Of a stretch of DNA of 64,000 nt, positions 22,912-33,653 are shown one piece after another. The translations under genes and the position numbers were made by a program. The stretch is taken from contig NC_071329.1 in the NCBI RefSeq assembly GCF_010183535.1, positions 8,060,001 through 8,124,000 of the forward strand, written 5' to 3'. How positions within the stretch are numbered: position 1 is the first letter of the stretch; each line of letters begins with the position of its first letter. Source of the DNA: Caenorhabditis remanei. Lineage: Eukaryota; Nematoda; Chromadorea; Rhabditida; Rhabditidae. Under the pieces are notes generated by a model, which had not been told where the DNA came from, did not search any database, and saw only the letters and a program-made list of their open reading frames with translations.

Positions 22912-25900
22912 TGTTATGAATCAACTTCTTTAAATTACAATTGCATAATTCGTTCTGATCGATTTGGGTTCTTCACAAGGTTTAGGTCACAGTTGTATTT
23001 ATTTTTTCTTATTTTGTTGCATGAAAATAAAGTTTGTACAGTCTTTGGTTTGTCTACGAAACCGCTTCCGTGACACGACGGTTCACATGAAAATTGTGCT
23101 GGAAAAAACGGGTTGATAAGACAATTCGATTGAGTTCAGAGTAGTGTCCAATAGGAAACAACTCTGTCACGGACAAAAAACTGGAGGTCTTGATTGGTTT
23201 GTGATTCATATCAATGTAGGGAGAGAGAGCTGTGTTTATTTATCAATTTGTACAAGATGTTATTGAATGGAATGGGATTAACTTGGAAGAAGTAGAGGGT
23301 ACATCACACGGAAGTATCAATAGAATTAGAGAGTCATGGGAGACGGTGGAAAGGTTACGAAATTCATATGGTGACAATGGAAAACGACGTGGGTCTATGA
23401 TTTTGTGATTTCTGATTGTTTCAATTCTTGAGAGGGGTTTAGTCAACAAATTGTTGTTCGATCTGCTTTTTTCATGAGAAAATGCGTGTGAGAATACAAA
23501 GAATTATAGTCTGTTTAAGGGAACGAAATTCGTTTCGTAAATATTTATGGTGATAAAATTCAACATGGTTTAAGCATGGAATTATTTTTTTGGAGGACAA
23601 AGAAAACGATAGGGAACCGAAAACCAAGATAATTTGAGACAGGAAACTCCTATTTTTAGGAATTCTATTTCGGAATCAATTCAGAAATCAAAGTGACTGG
23701 TTTTATTACCATAAAGGGTCGGAAGTACTCGGAATCGGAAAACTGACTCTTTGATCACCTCATATGGATGGTAAAAAGTTAAAATTGTAACTTTCTTTGG
23801 CAAATCATGAGGCATCAATCACCAGCTCTGGGTTGATTCGAAGGCATACATCCCACAAAATCGACTTCTCGGAACCAGAAGTTGGTTAGCCGGCATAGAA
23901 GATTATGTGCATAATGGAGAGCCCCAGAAACTTTACTAGAAGTTTTCACAGTCTCTTCCTATCTATTAATCTACCTTCTGCTCTTCCTAGGCAACGGAAT
24001 TCATTCTCATTTTGAATTCATTTTTTCCCATTTCAACTGTATTTACTTTGATGTCAAGAAAGTTAGTTTAGTTTGACTTGAAATACATAAAACACTAAAA
24101 CTCCATATCAGCCAAAAACTGACATTTCAGCAACCTTTCTCATTAAAGTTTCGAAGGTAAATAGTTTCAATCAAAGAGTTTTAAGGGGTAGAAACTGAAG
24201 GGAATACTGTTAATACTGCTCTGAAATTTGGTTATTGTATTGAAACCGAACAGGCTTGTATCAACAAATAAACTTGATCAAGCTTAAATAATTAAAAGTG
24301 TTTACTCAATTTTCCCATTTACTGCTTGACGAACTCTCCATTTTATTTTTGTCATCTTTATCTTTAATTTTCTAAAATTAGAATCTTTCCGAATACTGTT
24401 TTCCTTTTCCCAATTTTCTTCCGATTGTCTCATGATTCTCTGTCTGTTTCTTTCTTTCCCACCTACATCAAAAATCAAAACCTCCTTCGAAGCAAAAACT
24501 TTAAATAATCTTAGTGTCACGTGCCTCCTAAGAATGTTCATTGCATCTGAAACAGTGTACTTTTGAATTGAGACCACTGTGTGTGTTTGTAGAATGAAGA
24601 ACAGACTTGGCACGGTACTCAATCAAATATGAAAAAGTGTCTGATAAGGAGAGGTGAAGAAAGAGATTGTGCCGGTGTGACGTACATGGTCCTAGGGAAA
24701 TTGAAAATGTGGAAAGAAGAGAGTTGATGATGAGGTAAAAGACATTGGTACCGGTTTCCGGGTGACACGAAATATTATGATTCCGGTGTTTGATAATATG
24801 TAATTATCGGATTGGACCGGATACATTTTTTGTCCCAAGAGCGTCCAGTGTTTCAGACTATCATCGGAACCTAGAGTGAAACCTAATTCATTCAGATTTA
24901 GCAGAGAATCCGATATTAGATGCATCAGAAAATTTTGGAGAAAGCACTAACTATCTAGCTGTGAACCTTAACGACTCAATTTTGAACCGATTGAACCCTG
25001 ACAACTAGTATCTGATTTTGTTGAAACTACAGTTTTCAGTTGCTTTGTGAAATTTGCAAACCACAAAATTACTCAAATTCAGCACTATACTTCTTAACCG
25101 TTACTCTGACAGTTAGCATTTTAATGCTCTTTTTAATCCTTTTCAATTCGAATTCTTTTTGTTAAGTATCTTTCAAAACCAAAATTTCCAGCCTTTCAGT
25201 TCTTTGCTGCTGTCTTCTTTCTTCTTCCTCTCCTGACTACCCCCTAAACAATTTCTTCTTCTTTCCAGTCTCAAAAACTTCCGATAAACCAATTTTCTAG
25301 GTACGCAGTAGGTTCATTTCGAGGTCGTAAACCATCTCCGGATTCGTAAAACAAAATTCAATTTACGCTGATAAGAGACGGAGAAGAAAGGCAAAAAGTC
25401 GGAAAAAGTTTATCAATAAAAATCAGGAGAAAAATAAATGAAAGTGAAAGGGGTCATGTGATGTTGGGAAAAAATGAGAAAGATCAAAAGTTCGTGGATT
25501 GGAGACAGGGCAACTTCTGGAGAATGTTTATTTTTTCGATGTGGTTCAATGATGTCTTTTGTTGATTCTGACGATATTGATATTGATGCTGACTGTCATT
25601 CACTTCCGTCAGTCAACTCAAATATTGCCGGATACACAATGATATAAGTTCCATATTAAAAGCCAACTGCGACCCCACACACTTCGCTAGTGAGAGTTCT
25701 ACTGAACAAATGACCCGTGTGGTATCTGAAACTCGGATTTGACTGAAGTTGGGGAATTGCTTGTTGGACAATTGCCCTTTGCAGGGTCGCGGGCGGGAAG
25801 ACCGAAAATACAAACACGATTCAATGAATACATAGACAAATTTATTACTGCAAAACTCTAATTTCAGAAAGGAGGCGAATAGAGAAAATAAATTCATCGA

Positions 25901-26081
25901 ATCCCTTTTGCGCATAGGAGTTTTCGAAATTTTTAAATGCACACTCGCGCATAGATCCATTAGAACATCTTTTACAACAAAAAACCGATTCAATAAAAAA
26001 CGAACGGATAGATTTGGTCTACACAATTGAACAAAATCAAAACAAATAAACATTTGAAAACAGTATAACAATCCAGCAAAG
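22912..26081. other. Intergenic region
   Basis: No gene is supported; the open frames are short and unstructured. A decayed exon copy lies at 25534-25619. The open frame running leftward from 26098 on the minus strand is likely the 3' UTR of the next gene. Confidence 0.5.
25534..25619 (+). pseudogene. Decayed copy of the membrane exon found at 31687-31772
   Basis: These 86 bases match 31687-31772 at 80 of 86 positions with no gaps. The copy starts at TTTCGATGTGGTTCAATG and ends at CGTCAGTCAACTC. In the frame used by the intact gene a TGC (Cys) codon has become TGA. Similarity stops sharply on both sides, so only part of one exon was copied. No other exon of the gene is found nearby. Confidence 0.85.
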
Positions 26082-29000
26082 TTACATGAATAAACCAATC
26101 AAACTATTCGGATGTTTCTCTATTAATCTCTTATTAATGTTCAACTCCCTCAATTCATGTTGTTTTACATAAATATCCAAATTCAGTGTGAAATCCATTT
26201 CAATGTCCTTCACTTGAAATCGTCTCCCAATCCATTTAATTATGTCATATCTCTCTGGACCATGTTCAACATCAAAGGGAAGTGACTTCAGGATACATTC
26301 GAATCGATCACAGGTCACTGTGTATTCAGATGGAGTTTCAGCGAATCCCTCATTTTCTTCTGAATCCCCCCATTTCAATTTCGAAATATCAGTGAAAAAT
26401 TGAACATCGACTTCGAATTTCTGTTGTTTTTCCAATTGAATCACATTCAAAACATTTTTCATGAACCCTTCTAAACTGCCGCAGTCACCATATCTCCAGT
26501 GACTGCAAACAATCGATAATTTTCTTGTTGGAAATAATCGTCGTATAATTGGAAAGAAATTCTTGAATTTTGTATCTTCCCATGGAACTGCATCACTGTA
26601 TCCTAGACTTCTCGTGCAAATGCTTGAAACCGATAGGTTGACATAGATATTATCGATTCTTTTATCTGAAATTAGTTTTTGATGTACTTTTATGAAATTC
26701 ACAACGTTTTGAAACCTGCAATCATAGAACATCGCAAAAAACTGTTTAGGTACTTTTTGAAAAAGTATAGATTACAGAAGTTTTAAAGAAACACAATTTT
26801 TGAACTTATTTGAAATGTCGAATTTTGGAACTGAAAGTGTCAATAACTCACCAGATTTGTCAATTGTAAAATATGGATCGTTAAACTTGAACTTTGTGAA
26901 ATATCCCGTTCCTAACCATTCGCCGTTACATTTAGTCTCACATGCTCTATAAATCATTCGTATTTCTATCGAGTTGACATTCCATTTCTTAATTATAACA
27001 TCCAATACTTCTCGTGGTATAGGAAAACGACCACGTCTGAATACTCCATTCTCCCAGAAGTCTCTTCTTTCATTTATCCATAAAACTAGTGTTTCACATG
27101 AAATAGAGGGCAGAATAGTTTCATCCAATACATTAAAGCATCCTTCTTTGTTTGTGGATCTTCGAGTACAGTAGTTGGCAATAGTTTCAAGTAATCTGGA
27201 AGATTATATAATTAATGTTTATATATTATTGTTTATATAATTGGCGTACAGAATCGGTTAGTAATGTACCATAAGTGTCTCATAGCGTCAATTTTCAAGA
27301 GAGTATCCGTACAAAACTCTTGCCAACTGCAAAAATGAAGACCCGTACTTGATCTACAGAGTTAAATGTAGAAAACTTGCATCAAGACTATTTGAAATCA
27401 CACGTGCCCAGACTTGCAAAATATCGGCCCGGCCCGGTAGAGAAAGTTGCCGGCCCGGCCCGGCCCGGTCGGCCCGGAGTCAAAAAATGAGCACAACTTT
27501 TTCACAAAATTTTTCGAAATTTTTTGAAATTTTCATCAAAAATAGTCAAAAATCCTATGTAAACTTGAGTTTTATCGATATGTAAAAACATAGTCGAAAA
27601 TTCGACTTTTTTGCGAAAAAATCAAAAAATTTTCAAATTTTTGTACTGTGACCCGGGCCAGGCCGGGCCGGGCCGGTGAAAATTCTCAAATCGGCCCGGC
27701 CCGGCCCGGCCCGTTGCAAGTATGCACGTGCCATTTGGATCGTAGTAAATAAGATAGATTCTCGATTAAGTTTAAGGCTCACTAAAAACTAAAAATGGTA
27801 TTAAATGGTACTCAAAATCTTTCCAGAAAAGGTTTTTCGATTTGTTTTTTTGTACTATGACGCCTTTGACTTACATATTTGAGTCAACTACAAACATGCT
27901 CCAAAAAATACCAGATTCCAATTTTTAAAGAGAAACTGATGTTATCTCAAAAACTGAAAAAAACTTGTCTCAACTTTAATCGATATTTTCAGAAGGTTGA
28001 AAGTAGTTTTGTCCAATTTCAAATACTGTTTTCAATCATACTCTTAACGGAATCCCTCCCCCATGTGAGAAGGAAAACGGATCGGATCAGTTTGGAAGAT
28101 TTGTGACATGACATGATTGCCCTGGCGAGAGATTTTCATTACTTACCCATCAGAAACATACAACCTTTTATAATGAATTGGATGTTTGATAGCTTGTAAA
28201 ACTTTGAAGTTTAATGGGCCATATTCGACACATTTTCGTGAAATATTTGCACAGTCCTGACATCCATCAAATATACATATTTCCTCCAGTCCTATCAATT
28301 TTCGAACACTTCCACCTGGAACAAAACATTAAACAAAAAAATAAAGACGTTCTAAAATTTTTAAACTTTTTTCGAGAGATGTAACTGTCAATGCCTGGTA
28401 GAAGTTTTAAACGATTTTAAACATGCTGCTTCGATTGTTCAATTTTCCTGGGGTAGTAACATATCAAAAAATCAGATAAAACGGATCACTTTGGTTTATG
28501 TGTATTATCGGAATAAAAAAGTTCCGACATTTTTTAGCGACGCGCAAGAGTCGCGGCACTGGTAGATCAGAAACGCCCACTCATCATAAACATTTCTTCT
28601 GCAAAATCAGGGCACAGTTTCATTGGATTCGCGGGTGAAGTTTTGTTTAAAAATACCACTTTTAAAATAAAATTTGACCTATTTTCTTTAAAATTTGATC
28701 TTTTTTCCTCAAATTTCATGGTGGAAATGAAATTTTAAAGGAAATAGGTCAAGTTTTATTTAAAAAGTGGTATTTTTAAACAAAACTTCACCCGCGAATC
28801 CAATGAAACTGTGCCCTGATTTTGCAGAAGAAATGTTTATGATGAGTGGGCGTTTCTGATCTACCAGTGCCGCGACTCTTGCGCGTCGGTAAAAAATGTC
28901 GGAACTTTTTTATTCCGATAATAACATGGCCTGGTGGCTTGAGCGAGACATTGTCTCTTAAACATTTTCATGCTCAAATTCAGCTTGAGAACTTACGATT

Positions 29001-29461
29001 GCTGCCAATCAATAGGGAATGAATAACGTCATGAAGATGTGTGAAAAACGTATATTTCGTCATCCACAGATTCTTTGTAATGATTTCTTCTACTTTCACA
29101 CCGACAACCTTGTTAAGAAATCTGAGATTGAATTTCATATATGCGACAAATCTATTAGAAGAACTCACCTGAAATATCCAGGAATTAACGACTTTTTGAT
29201 TTTCCGATAATTAATGAATATCCAATCTTTTTCACATCCCTCAACAAGCTCTGTGTTGCCAATAAATTCAATTTTCATTTTCCGATGACTTCTTCTTATT
29301 AATTGAAGGAACATGGAATTGAATGACTTATTGATTAATCGAGTGGTCAAATTATTCTCGCAATTCGGGATTAAAAAACTAACAATGGCTTCAAGGAGAT
29401 GAGGATTGTTGAAAACTTTAGAGCCGAGGGATTCATCGAATATTGGTGGCGAGGATATCAT
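26082..29461 (-). CDS. Unrecognised Caenorhabditis protein with an F-box-like N terminus
   Basis: Five exons on the minus strand: 29461-29169, 29121-28997, 28315-28147, 27195-26776 and 26715-26082. All phases agree and they encode 546 residues. The N terminus (about residues 14-55: LLEAIVSFLIPNC, TRLINKSFNSMFLQLI) has the look of an F-box helix pair, and later parts (FKNCVSLKLLFQN) suggest leucine-rich repeats. Many divergent F-box families have expanded in Caenorhabditis, where they serve as substrate adaptors of SCF ubiquitin ligases. I cannot place this one in a named family. Introns 2 and 3 carry a mariner-like and a hAT-like MITE. The last intron is 60 bases, with donor CT|GTAATC. No frame is broken, so the gene is probably active. 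Confidence 0.65.
27401..27732. mobile_element. hAT-type MITE with GGCCCGG-rich interior
   Basis: Eight-base direct repeats CACGTGCC at 27401-27408 and 27725-27732 flank exactly an element (27409-27724) with imperfect 11-base inverted ends: CAGACTTGCAA on the left, and CATACTTGCAA read from the right. Eight-base target duplications and ends starting CA are marks of hAT transposons. Inside, GGCCCGGCCC tracts lie near each end (27426-27476 and about 27650-27713) around an AT-rich core. No transposase is encoded. The element sits in an intron of the F-box-like gene. Confidence 0.8.
28503..28923. mobile_element. Tc1/mariner-like MITE with very long inverted ends
   Basis: Two nearly identical inverted arms of about 190 bases start TTATCGGAATAAAAAAGTTC and flank a short AT-rich centre around 28690-28740. 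TA dinucleotides at 28503-28504 and 28922-28923 fit a TA target duplication. The arms are nearly identical (for example GCGACGCGCAAG versus CCGACGCGCAAG), which suggests recent insertion or conversion. No coding capacity. It lies in the intron between exons 2 and 3 of the F-box-like gene. Confidence 0.8.
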
Positions 29462-29635
29462 TTTTACAAAAAAAAACAGTAACAAGTGGGAAATCGATAA
29501 CTGACACTCTTCCTGCTAAGAATCTTCTATCGTCTGAGAAAATGGCCGCAGATAGTACAGCACCCCCAAACTGACGACATAGGATCTACATTACTGACGC
29601 AATAGACACTTGACGCATTTCAAGTGCATATTCGA

Positions 29636-30978
29636 CTCAGAGAGACGGAGTGATGCTCAGTTAGCAGTTTCGAACGAACGGCGGTTGACTTTCGTTCTTG
29701 GCGGGATAACGGAGCATCGTTGCGGGATAACGGAGCATCGTTGCGGAACGCTTATATACTTAAAGCAGCAGCCGACATCTCGCGGGTTCCGCCATCCACT
29801 GTACTTTGCGTGGCAACGATGCTCCGTTATCCCACCAAGAACGAAAGTCAACCGCCGTTCGATCGAAACGGCTAGCTGAGTGCGCCAGTGGCGTTAACGC
29901 GCTATGTTTAGCAGAAGCGGAATTTCGGAGTGTCGTACTAACGGAAAATCGGGTTTACGGTTCAGGTGGCAACTTTCCGTCATAATATCCGTTTGATTTC
30001 GTGATTATTGAGATAAATATTGAAGGAAAAGGACAACACAGCCTCCTGCTAGTGAAAAAAGTCGGAGAAAGTATCTGAGCGTGGAGAGACGTCGAGAGGA
30101 AGACAAAGAAAAAGTTTAGGGCGATGGTACAGGCTCAGAAACTGAGCAAAAGTTTTGAAACTTTGTGTATGAATAGATCAATCCTTGTACTTTAATTTTG
30201 TAGTTGGTCGTTTTTTGATGCGGGTCTTCCCTGGACTGTTGTACTCTATTGAACGTGACTGAGTCTCTAGGAGCTACAGTAACCCAGGAAGGGGTCCTAG
30301 AAAAAAGTGACCAACTGAAAAAATGATATGTTAGGTTTGAACATTCTATCGACAAAATTTCATGTTTGCCGGTCCATGTTTGAGCTCACGGTAAGTTGTC
30401 GATCAGCAATAATGCATAGAGAAATAGTCGTTTCTCACTTCTGCAACTTGCCATGAGCTCAAAAATGGACCTATAGAATGAAATTTTGTCAGCAGAATGC
30501 TCAAACCTATCAAATCATTTTCTTAGTCGGACACTTTTTTGTAGGACCCCTCCCTGGATTACTGTAGCTCCTAAAGACTCAGTCACGTTCAATAGAGTAC
30601 AACAGTCCAGGGAAGACCCGCATCAAAAAACGACCAACTACAAAATTAAAGTACAAGGATTGATCTATTCATACACAAAGTTTCAAAACTTTTGCTCAAT
30701 TTCTGAGCCTGTACCATCGCCCTAAACTTTTTCTTTGTCTTCCTCTCGACGTCTCTCCACGCTCAGATACTTTCTCCGACTTTTTTCACTCGCAGGAGGC
30801 TGTGTTGTCCTTTTCCTTCAATATTTATCTCGATAATCACGAAATCAAACGGATATTATGAAGGAAAGTTGCCACTCGAACCGTAAACCCGATTTTCCAT
30901 TAGTACGACACTCCGAAATTCCGCTTCTGCTAAACATAGCGCGTTAACGCCACTGGCGCATCACTCCGTCTCTCTGAG
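29636..30978. mobile_element. Large foldback element
   Basis: Terminal CTCAGAGAGACGGAGTGATG (29636) pairs with its reverse complement ending near 30978. Inside, two arms of roughly 510 bases (29881-30396 and 30446-30960) are inverted copies that differ at scattered sites. They surround a loop of about 50 bases. Each arm carries the same false 79-codon frame. No transposase was found. The right end is followed by an imperfect second copy of CACTCCGTCTCTC, so that boundary is soft. The left arm is interrupted by a second element. Confidence 0.85.
29656..29880. mobile_element. Second inverted-repeat element nested in the foldback's left arm
   Basis: A 225-base element starts CTCAGTTAGCAGTTTCGAAC and ends with the imperfect reverse complement (GTTTCGATCGAA... 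read inward). The terminal repeats are about 67 bases and contain GGGATAACGGAGCATCGTTG, which is duplicated in tandem on the left. The uninterrupted right arm of the host foldback shows the empty site GAGTGATGCGCC. Comparison gives a TG duplication at the insertion. Both elements start CTCAG, so they may share one transposase family. Confidence 0.8.
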
Positions 30979-31554
30979 CACTCCGTCTCTCCGAGGGCGC
31001 TCAACCGCCATGGCGCCAACCTATGGATTTACCAACTCCGCCCCCTTTTCACCACTATATAAGCTGAGAATTCCCTTTCTCTAGGCAGTTCTTACGGGTG
31101 AACTTGCACCAGTCCCTATTTCTCTTTGTAACCCTCTTTCACCCATTATCATGTAACAATTGAGTATTAATAAACTAGTAGTTGAATATAAACCGTCTTT
31201 ACGTTGTTACTATATCCTCAATCTCATTTACAGTCAGAAGATTGAATGAGACTTAGTTAATGTCCAAGGTCCACGCTATGAATTAAATCCCAATTCTAGG
31301 AAGAAGAAGAAGTAAGAAGAAGAAAAGAATGGGGTTATCAGAATCTGGAATCAATTTGAAAGCAAGAAAACTGGGAGAGGATTGGAAACTATCATAGGCG
31401 GGACCATCCGTGCTCCTATCCTCAATCTCATTTACAGTCCGAAGTTTGAACTTCTGGAATATTTTTACTTGCCCTGACCTTTCCTTTTAATAACAATTTT
31501 AAAAACCGTTCAACAAACTGTCCATTTTTAAATCGAAATGGAATTGAAATCGAC
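30979..31554. repeat. Repeat-like flank with a TATA box and 23-base direct repeat
   Basis: ACTATATAAGCTGAG near 31055 looks like a TATA box and AATAAA occurs near 31169. A 23-base perfect direct repeat starting TATCCTCAATCTCATTTACA occurs at 31213-31235 and 31417-31439. The combination could mark a solo LTR or a decayed retroelement end, but I find no clear TG...CA limits, primer site or coding remnants. Confidence 0.35.
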
Positions 31555-32050
31555 ATGTTTGTTAACAATAATCACTATAAAAACTGTAAGCGCTACCAAA
31601 AATCTCTCTATTTTCGAAGGTATCTCATTTATTTTTCAAAGTTATCTCTCGACATTCTGATTTTCAGCCCTCCCATTTGTGGCATATTTCGATGTGGTTC
31701 AATGCTGTCTTTTGTTGATTCTGACGATCGTGATACTGATCCTGACTGCCATTCACTTCCGTCAGTCAACTCCTTCCAAATTGACATTGAGTAGGCCCAG
31801 TGTAAGTTGAATGTGATGTTCTACAGTATTCATCTCTTTTTCATAGACATTCGAATACTACGTCCTAATCGGAGAAAAATCAAATGGCACTTCAATATCA
31901 AATTCAAATATTGGAACTGGAGCAAGTACTGAGAGAACAAATGGAACAACTAATCAATCAACTGGAAGAGAATCGGAAATTGGAACTGGAACTGGAACGG
32001 AAACTGAATTGACGAAAAATAGCGGAGGAGTTAGTTATATTTCAATGTGA
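31555..32050 (+). CDS. Small single-pass membrane protein with tyrosine motifs
   Basis: Three exons (31555-31585, 31668-31801, 31847-32050) encode 122 residues. A short N terminus (about 18 residues) precedes a strong membrane segment (VVQCCLLLILTIVILILTAI, about residues 18-38). The tail has RQSTPSKLTLSRPS, then FEYYVLIGEK, a Thr/Gly/Asn-rich stretch and a C-terminal SYISM. Positive charges just after the membrane segment favour a cytoplasmic tail. YVLI and YISM resemble SH2-binding motifs (YxxI/L, YxxM); whether they are phosphorylated is unknown. A second ATG at 31538 is out of frame. The gene converges with the next one, with only 53 bases between stop codons. Exon 2 has a decayed copy at 25534. 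I do not recognise the family. Confidence 0.65.
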
Positions 32051-32103
32051 ATAAATTATTTTGGAATTTTCATAACTTCTTCTATTTTCAACTCAATTAG
32101 TTC

Positions 32104-32590
32104 CTAAAGTCTCTCTTGTGGGGCTGGTAGACACAGTGTTCCCTGACTCTCCATATTCGAACTTTGACTTGAATTACTCGTAGTTTTGTTGGTCTTTTTA
32201 TTCGGTTTCTTATAAACCGATCCTCCTTTATCCATAGCTTCCAAAACTTTTCTTTTCAATTTCGGTGTTTTCTCCTTGTCTTTGTAATAGATATTTGCCT
32301 GAAAAAAGGTTTCATAGTTCAGTGGAAAATCTGAATTATACCTGTGGATCCGAGAGTTGGAATTTGTGAAGTTTTCGGTTCTTGAAGAAACTCAGAAGTG
32401 AAGAAATGAAAATAACAAGCGAGAAGACGAAAAGAATGCAAGTTGAGTATACTGTTATCATACATATTCGGTTTTTGCCTGGAAAAAAGTGTCCTCTTTA
32501 AAGCAGATAAGGAGCATTACCTGCTTTGAAATTCGCTTCTGATCGAAGAGGAAGAACAAAAGATATCAATAAGAATGCGAAGATCTTCAT
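32104..32590 (-). CDS. Small membrane protein with signal peptide and basic tail
   Basis: Three exons on the minus strand (32590-32521, 32478-32342, 32298-32104) give 133 residues. A signal peptide (MKIFAFLLISFVLPLRSEA) leads to a very short ectodomain, then a membrane span (about residues 29-52, including ILFVFSLVIFISSLL). The tail is lysine-rich with NIYYKDKEKTPKLKRK, GGSVYKKPNKK and a serine/asparagine-rich end. It is a probable type I protein of the cell surface or secretory membranes. No family is recognised. It has the same overall plan as the neighbour at 31555, but no clear sequence similarity. Confidence 0.7.
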
Positions 32591-32729
32591 AATTTTTTAA
32601 ATTCAGTTTGGGAAATAAAATTGAAATTAGGAATTCAAACTGAGAAATAACTAGAAAATAGAACAATTTCCTCATTTTTTCATTGTTCATTTGTTTTGCC
32701 ATAGTTCACTTTACAAAAATCAAAATTCT

Positions 32730-33653
32730 TCACTCCAGCCACCAAGAAAATGCTTCAGAACACGTCTCATCCGTATTGGTTTGAATCGATCCAAATGTCT
32801 AAAATATAGATACAGTATACTGAAACCAAATGAAGTTTTTAAAAGTCTTATATACCTTATAATACTGAACGAGTTGAGTGAGTGAGAAGTGTTTCCGAAC
32901 CATCGGATATCCACAGTCAACTGAATAATGCAATTCACCGTCTGATCCAGAAGTACGAATTGGATAATGACGGTGTTTCTTAGTTGTTGTATAATAGACG
33001 AGCATCAATGGAAGACCTGGAGTCAGATGATCAATGCAACCACCGGTTTCGTATTGGTGGTAGATGGCGAATTCTCCACGACGAGTCACACGAGATTCTG
33101 CGTCAGAAGAGCTACTCGCACCAATGTAGACAGCAAATGCAGTGTTGTCGGCTCTGAAAATATCGAAACTCTGTGAACTAGCGTCCCTAAGCGTTGAGCG
33201 AAGCTGAAATCCCTACCTAACATGGCTTTCTAGAGATTCCGTCGTCACTGGAGCCGAAGAATTGGTGGATCCTTCAGTTGTTGGACCCATCATCTCATAA
33301 GCATGATTATCCTCAACTGTTTTCTTCTTTCTCTTCTCTTTTGACGATGACTTCTTCTTCTGATTCTTCTCCACTTTCACTGATTTCACTTGCAATTTCT
33401 CCAGTTCTGCTCGAAGTTTTTCGGCAACTTGTTGCTCTTTCGGAGAAGCCAGATTCACGTATTGATTTTCGACAGTTGTTTTCTTCCCATATGAACATTG
33501 ACAACCATGCTTACAGCACACGAGTTCTGCATCTTGCTTCTGGTTTTTCTGAATTCAGATCCTCAGAATTCGATCCAGATGGATCTTGAATCTTACCGGG
33601 ATCAGAGTCTCATAAGTACTGTTATATGGAGTTTGACAGCTTCCATCTGTCAT
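32730..33653 (-). CDS. SH2-like domain protein
   Basis: Four exons on the minus strand (33653-33597, 33548-33217, 33153-32856, 32798-32730) give 251 residues. The N-terminal half has a Cys/His cluster (VCCKHGCQCSY), lysine-rich segments likely to form coiled coil, and tyrosine motifs YETL, YVNL and YEMM. The C-terminal half (about 130-235) follows the SH2 plan: FAVYIGASSSSDAESRVTRR, GEFAIYHQ, LMLVYYTTTKKHRHYPIR, then HFSLTQLVQYYK. The first part matches the usual W-Y-x-G ... AE of SH2 domains and the last matches F-x-S-L-x-x-L-V-x-Y-Y. The key arginine of FLVR is replaced (FAIY), so ordinary phosphotyrosine binding is doubtful. The family call is from motif order, not a search. Confidence 0.65.

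Noticed and set aside
25613..26098. 161-codon minus-strand frame after the F-box-like gene
   Set aside because: It begins at the end of the last exon, overlaps the stop and has no recognisable features; likely 3' UTR.
26776..26880. GTGAGT donor at about 26850 that would shorten exon 4 of the F-box-like gene
   Set aside because: The nearest acceptor leaves a 21-base intron, and the skipped part (SVPKFDISNKFKNCVSLKLL) looks coding; the GTAATC donor at 26775 fits better.
30116..30725. Two nearly identical 79-codon frames on opposite strands
   Set aside because: They are the two inverted arms of the foldback element; no motif, splice site or start context supports a protein.
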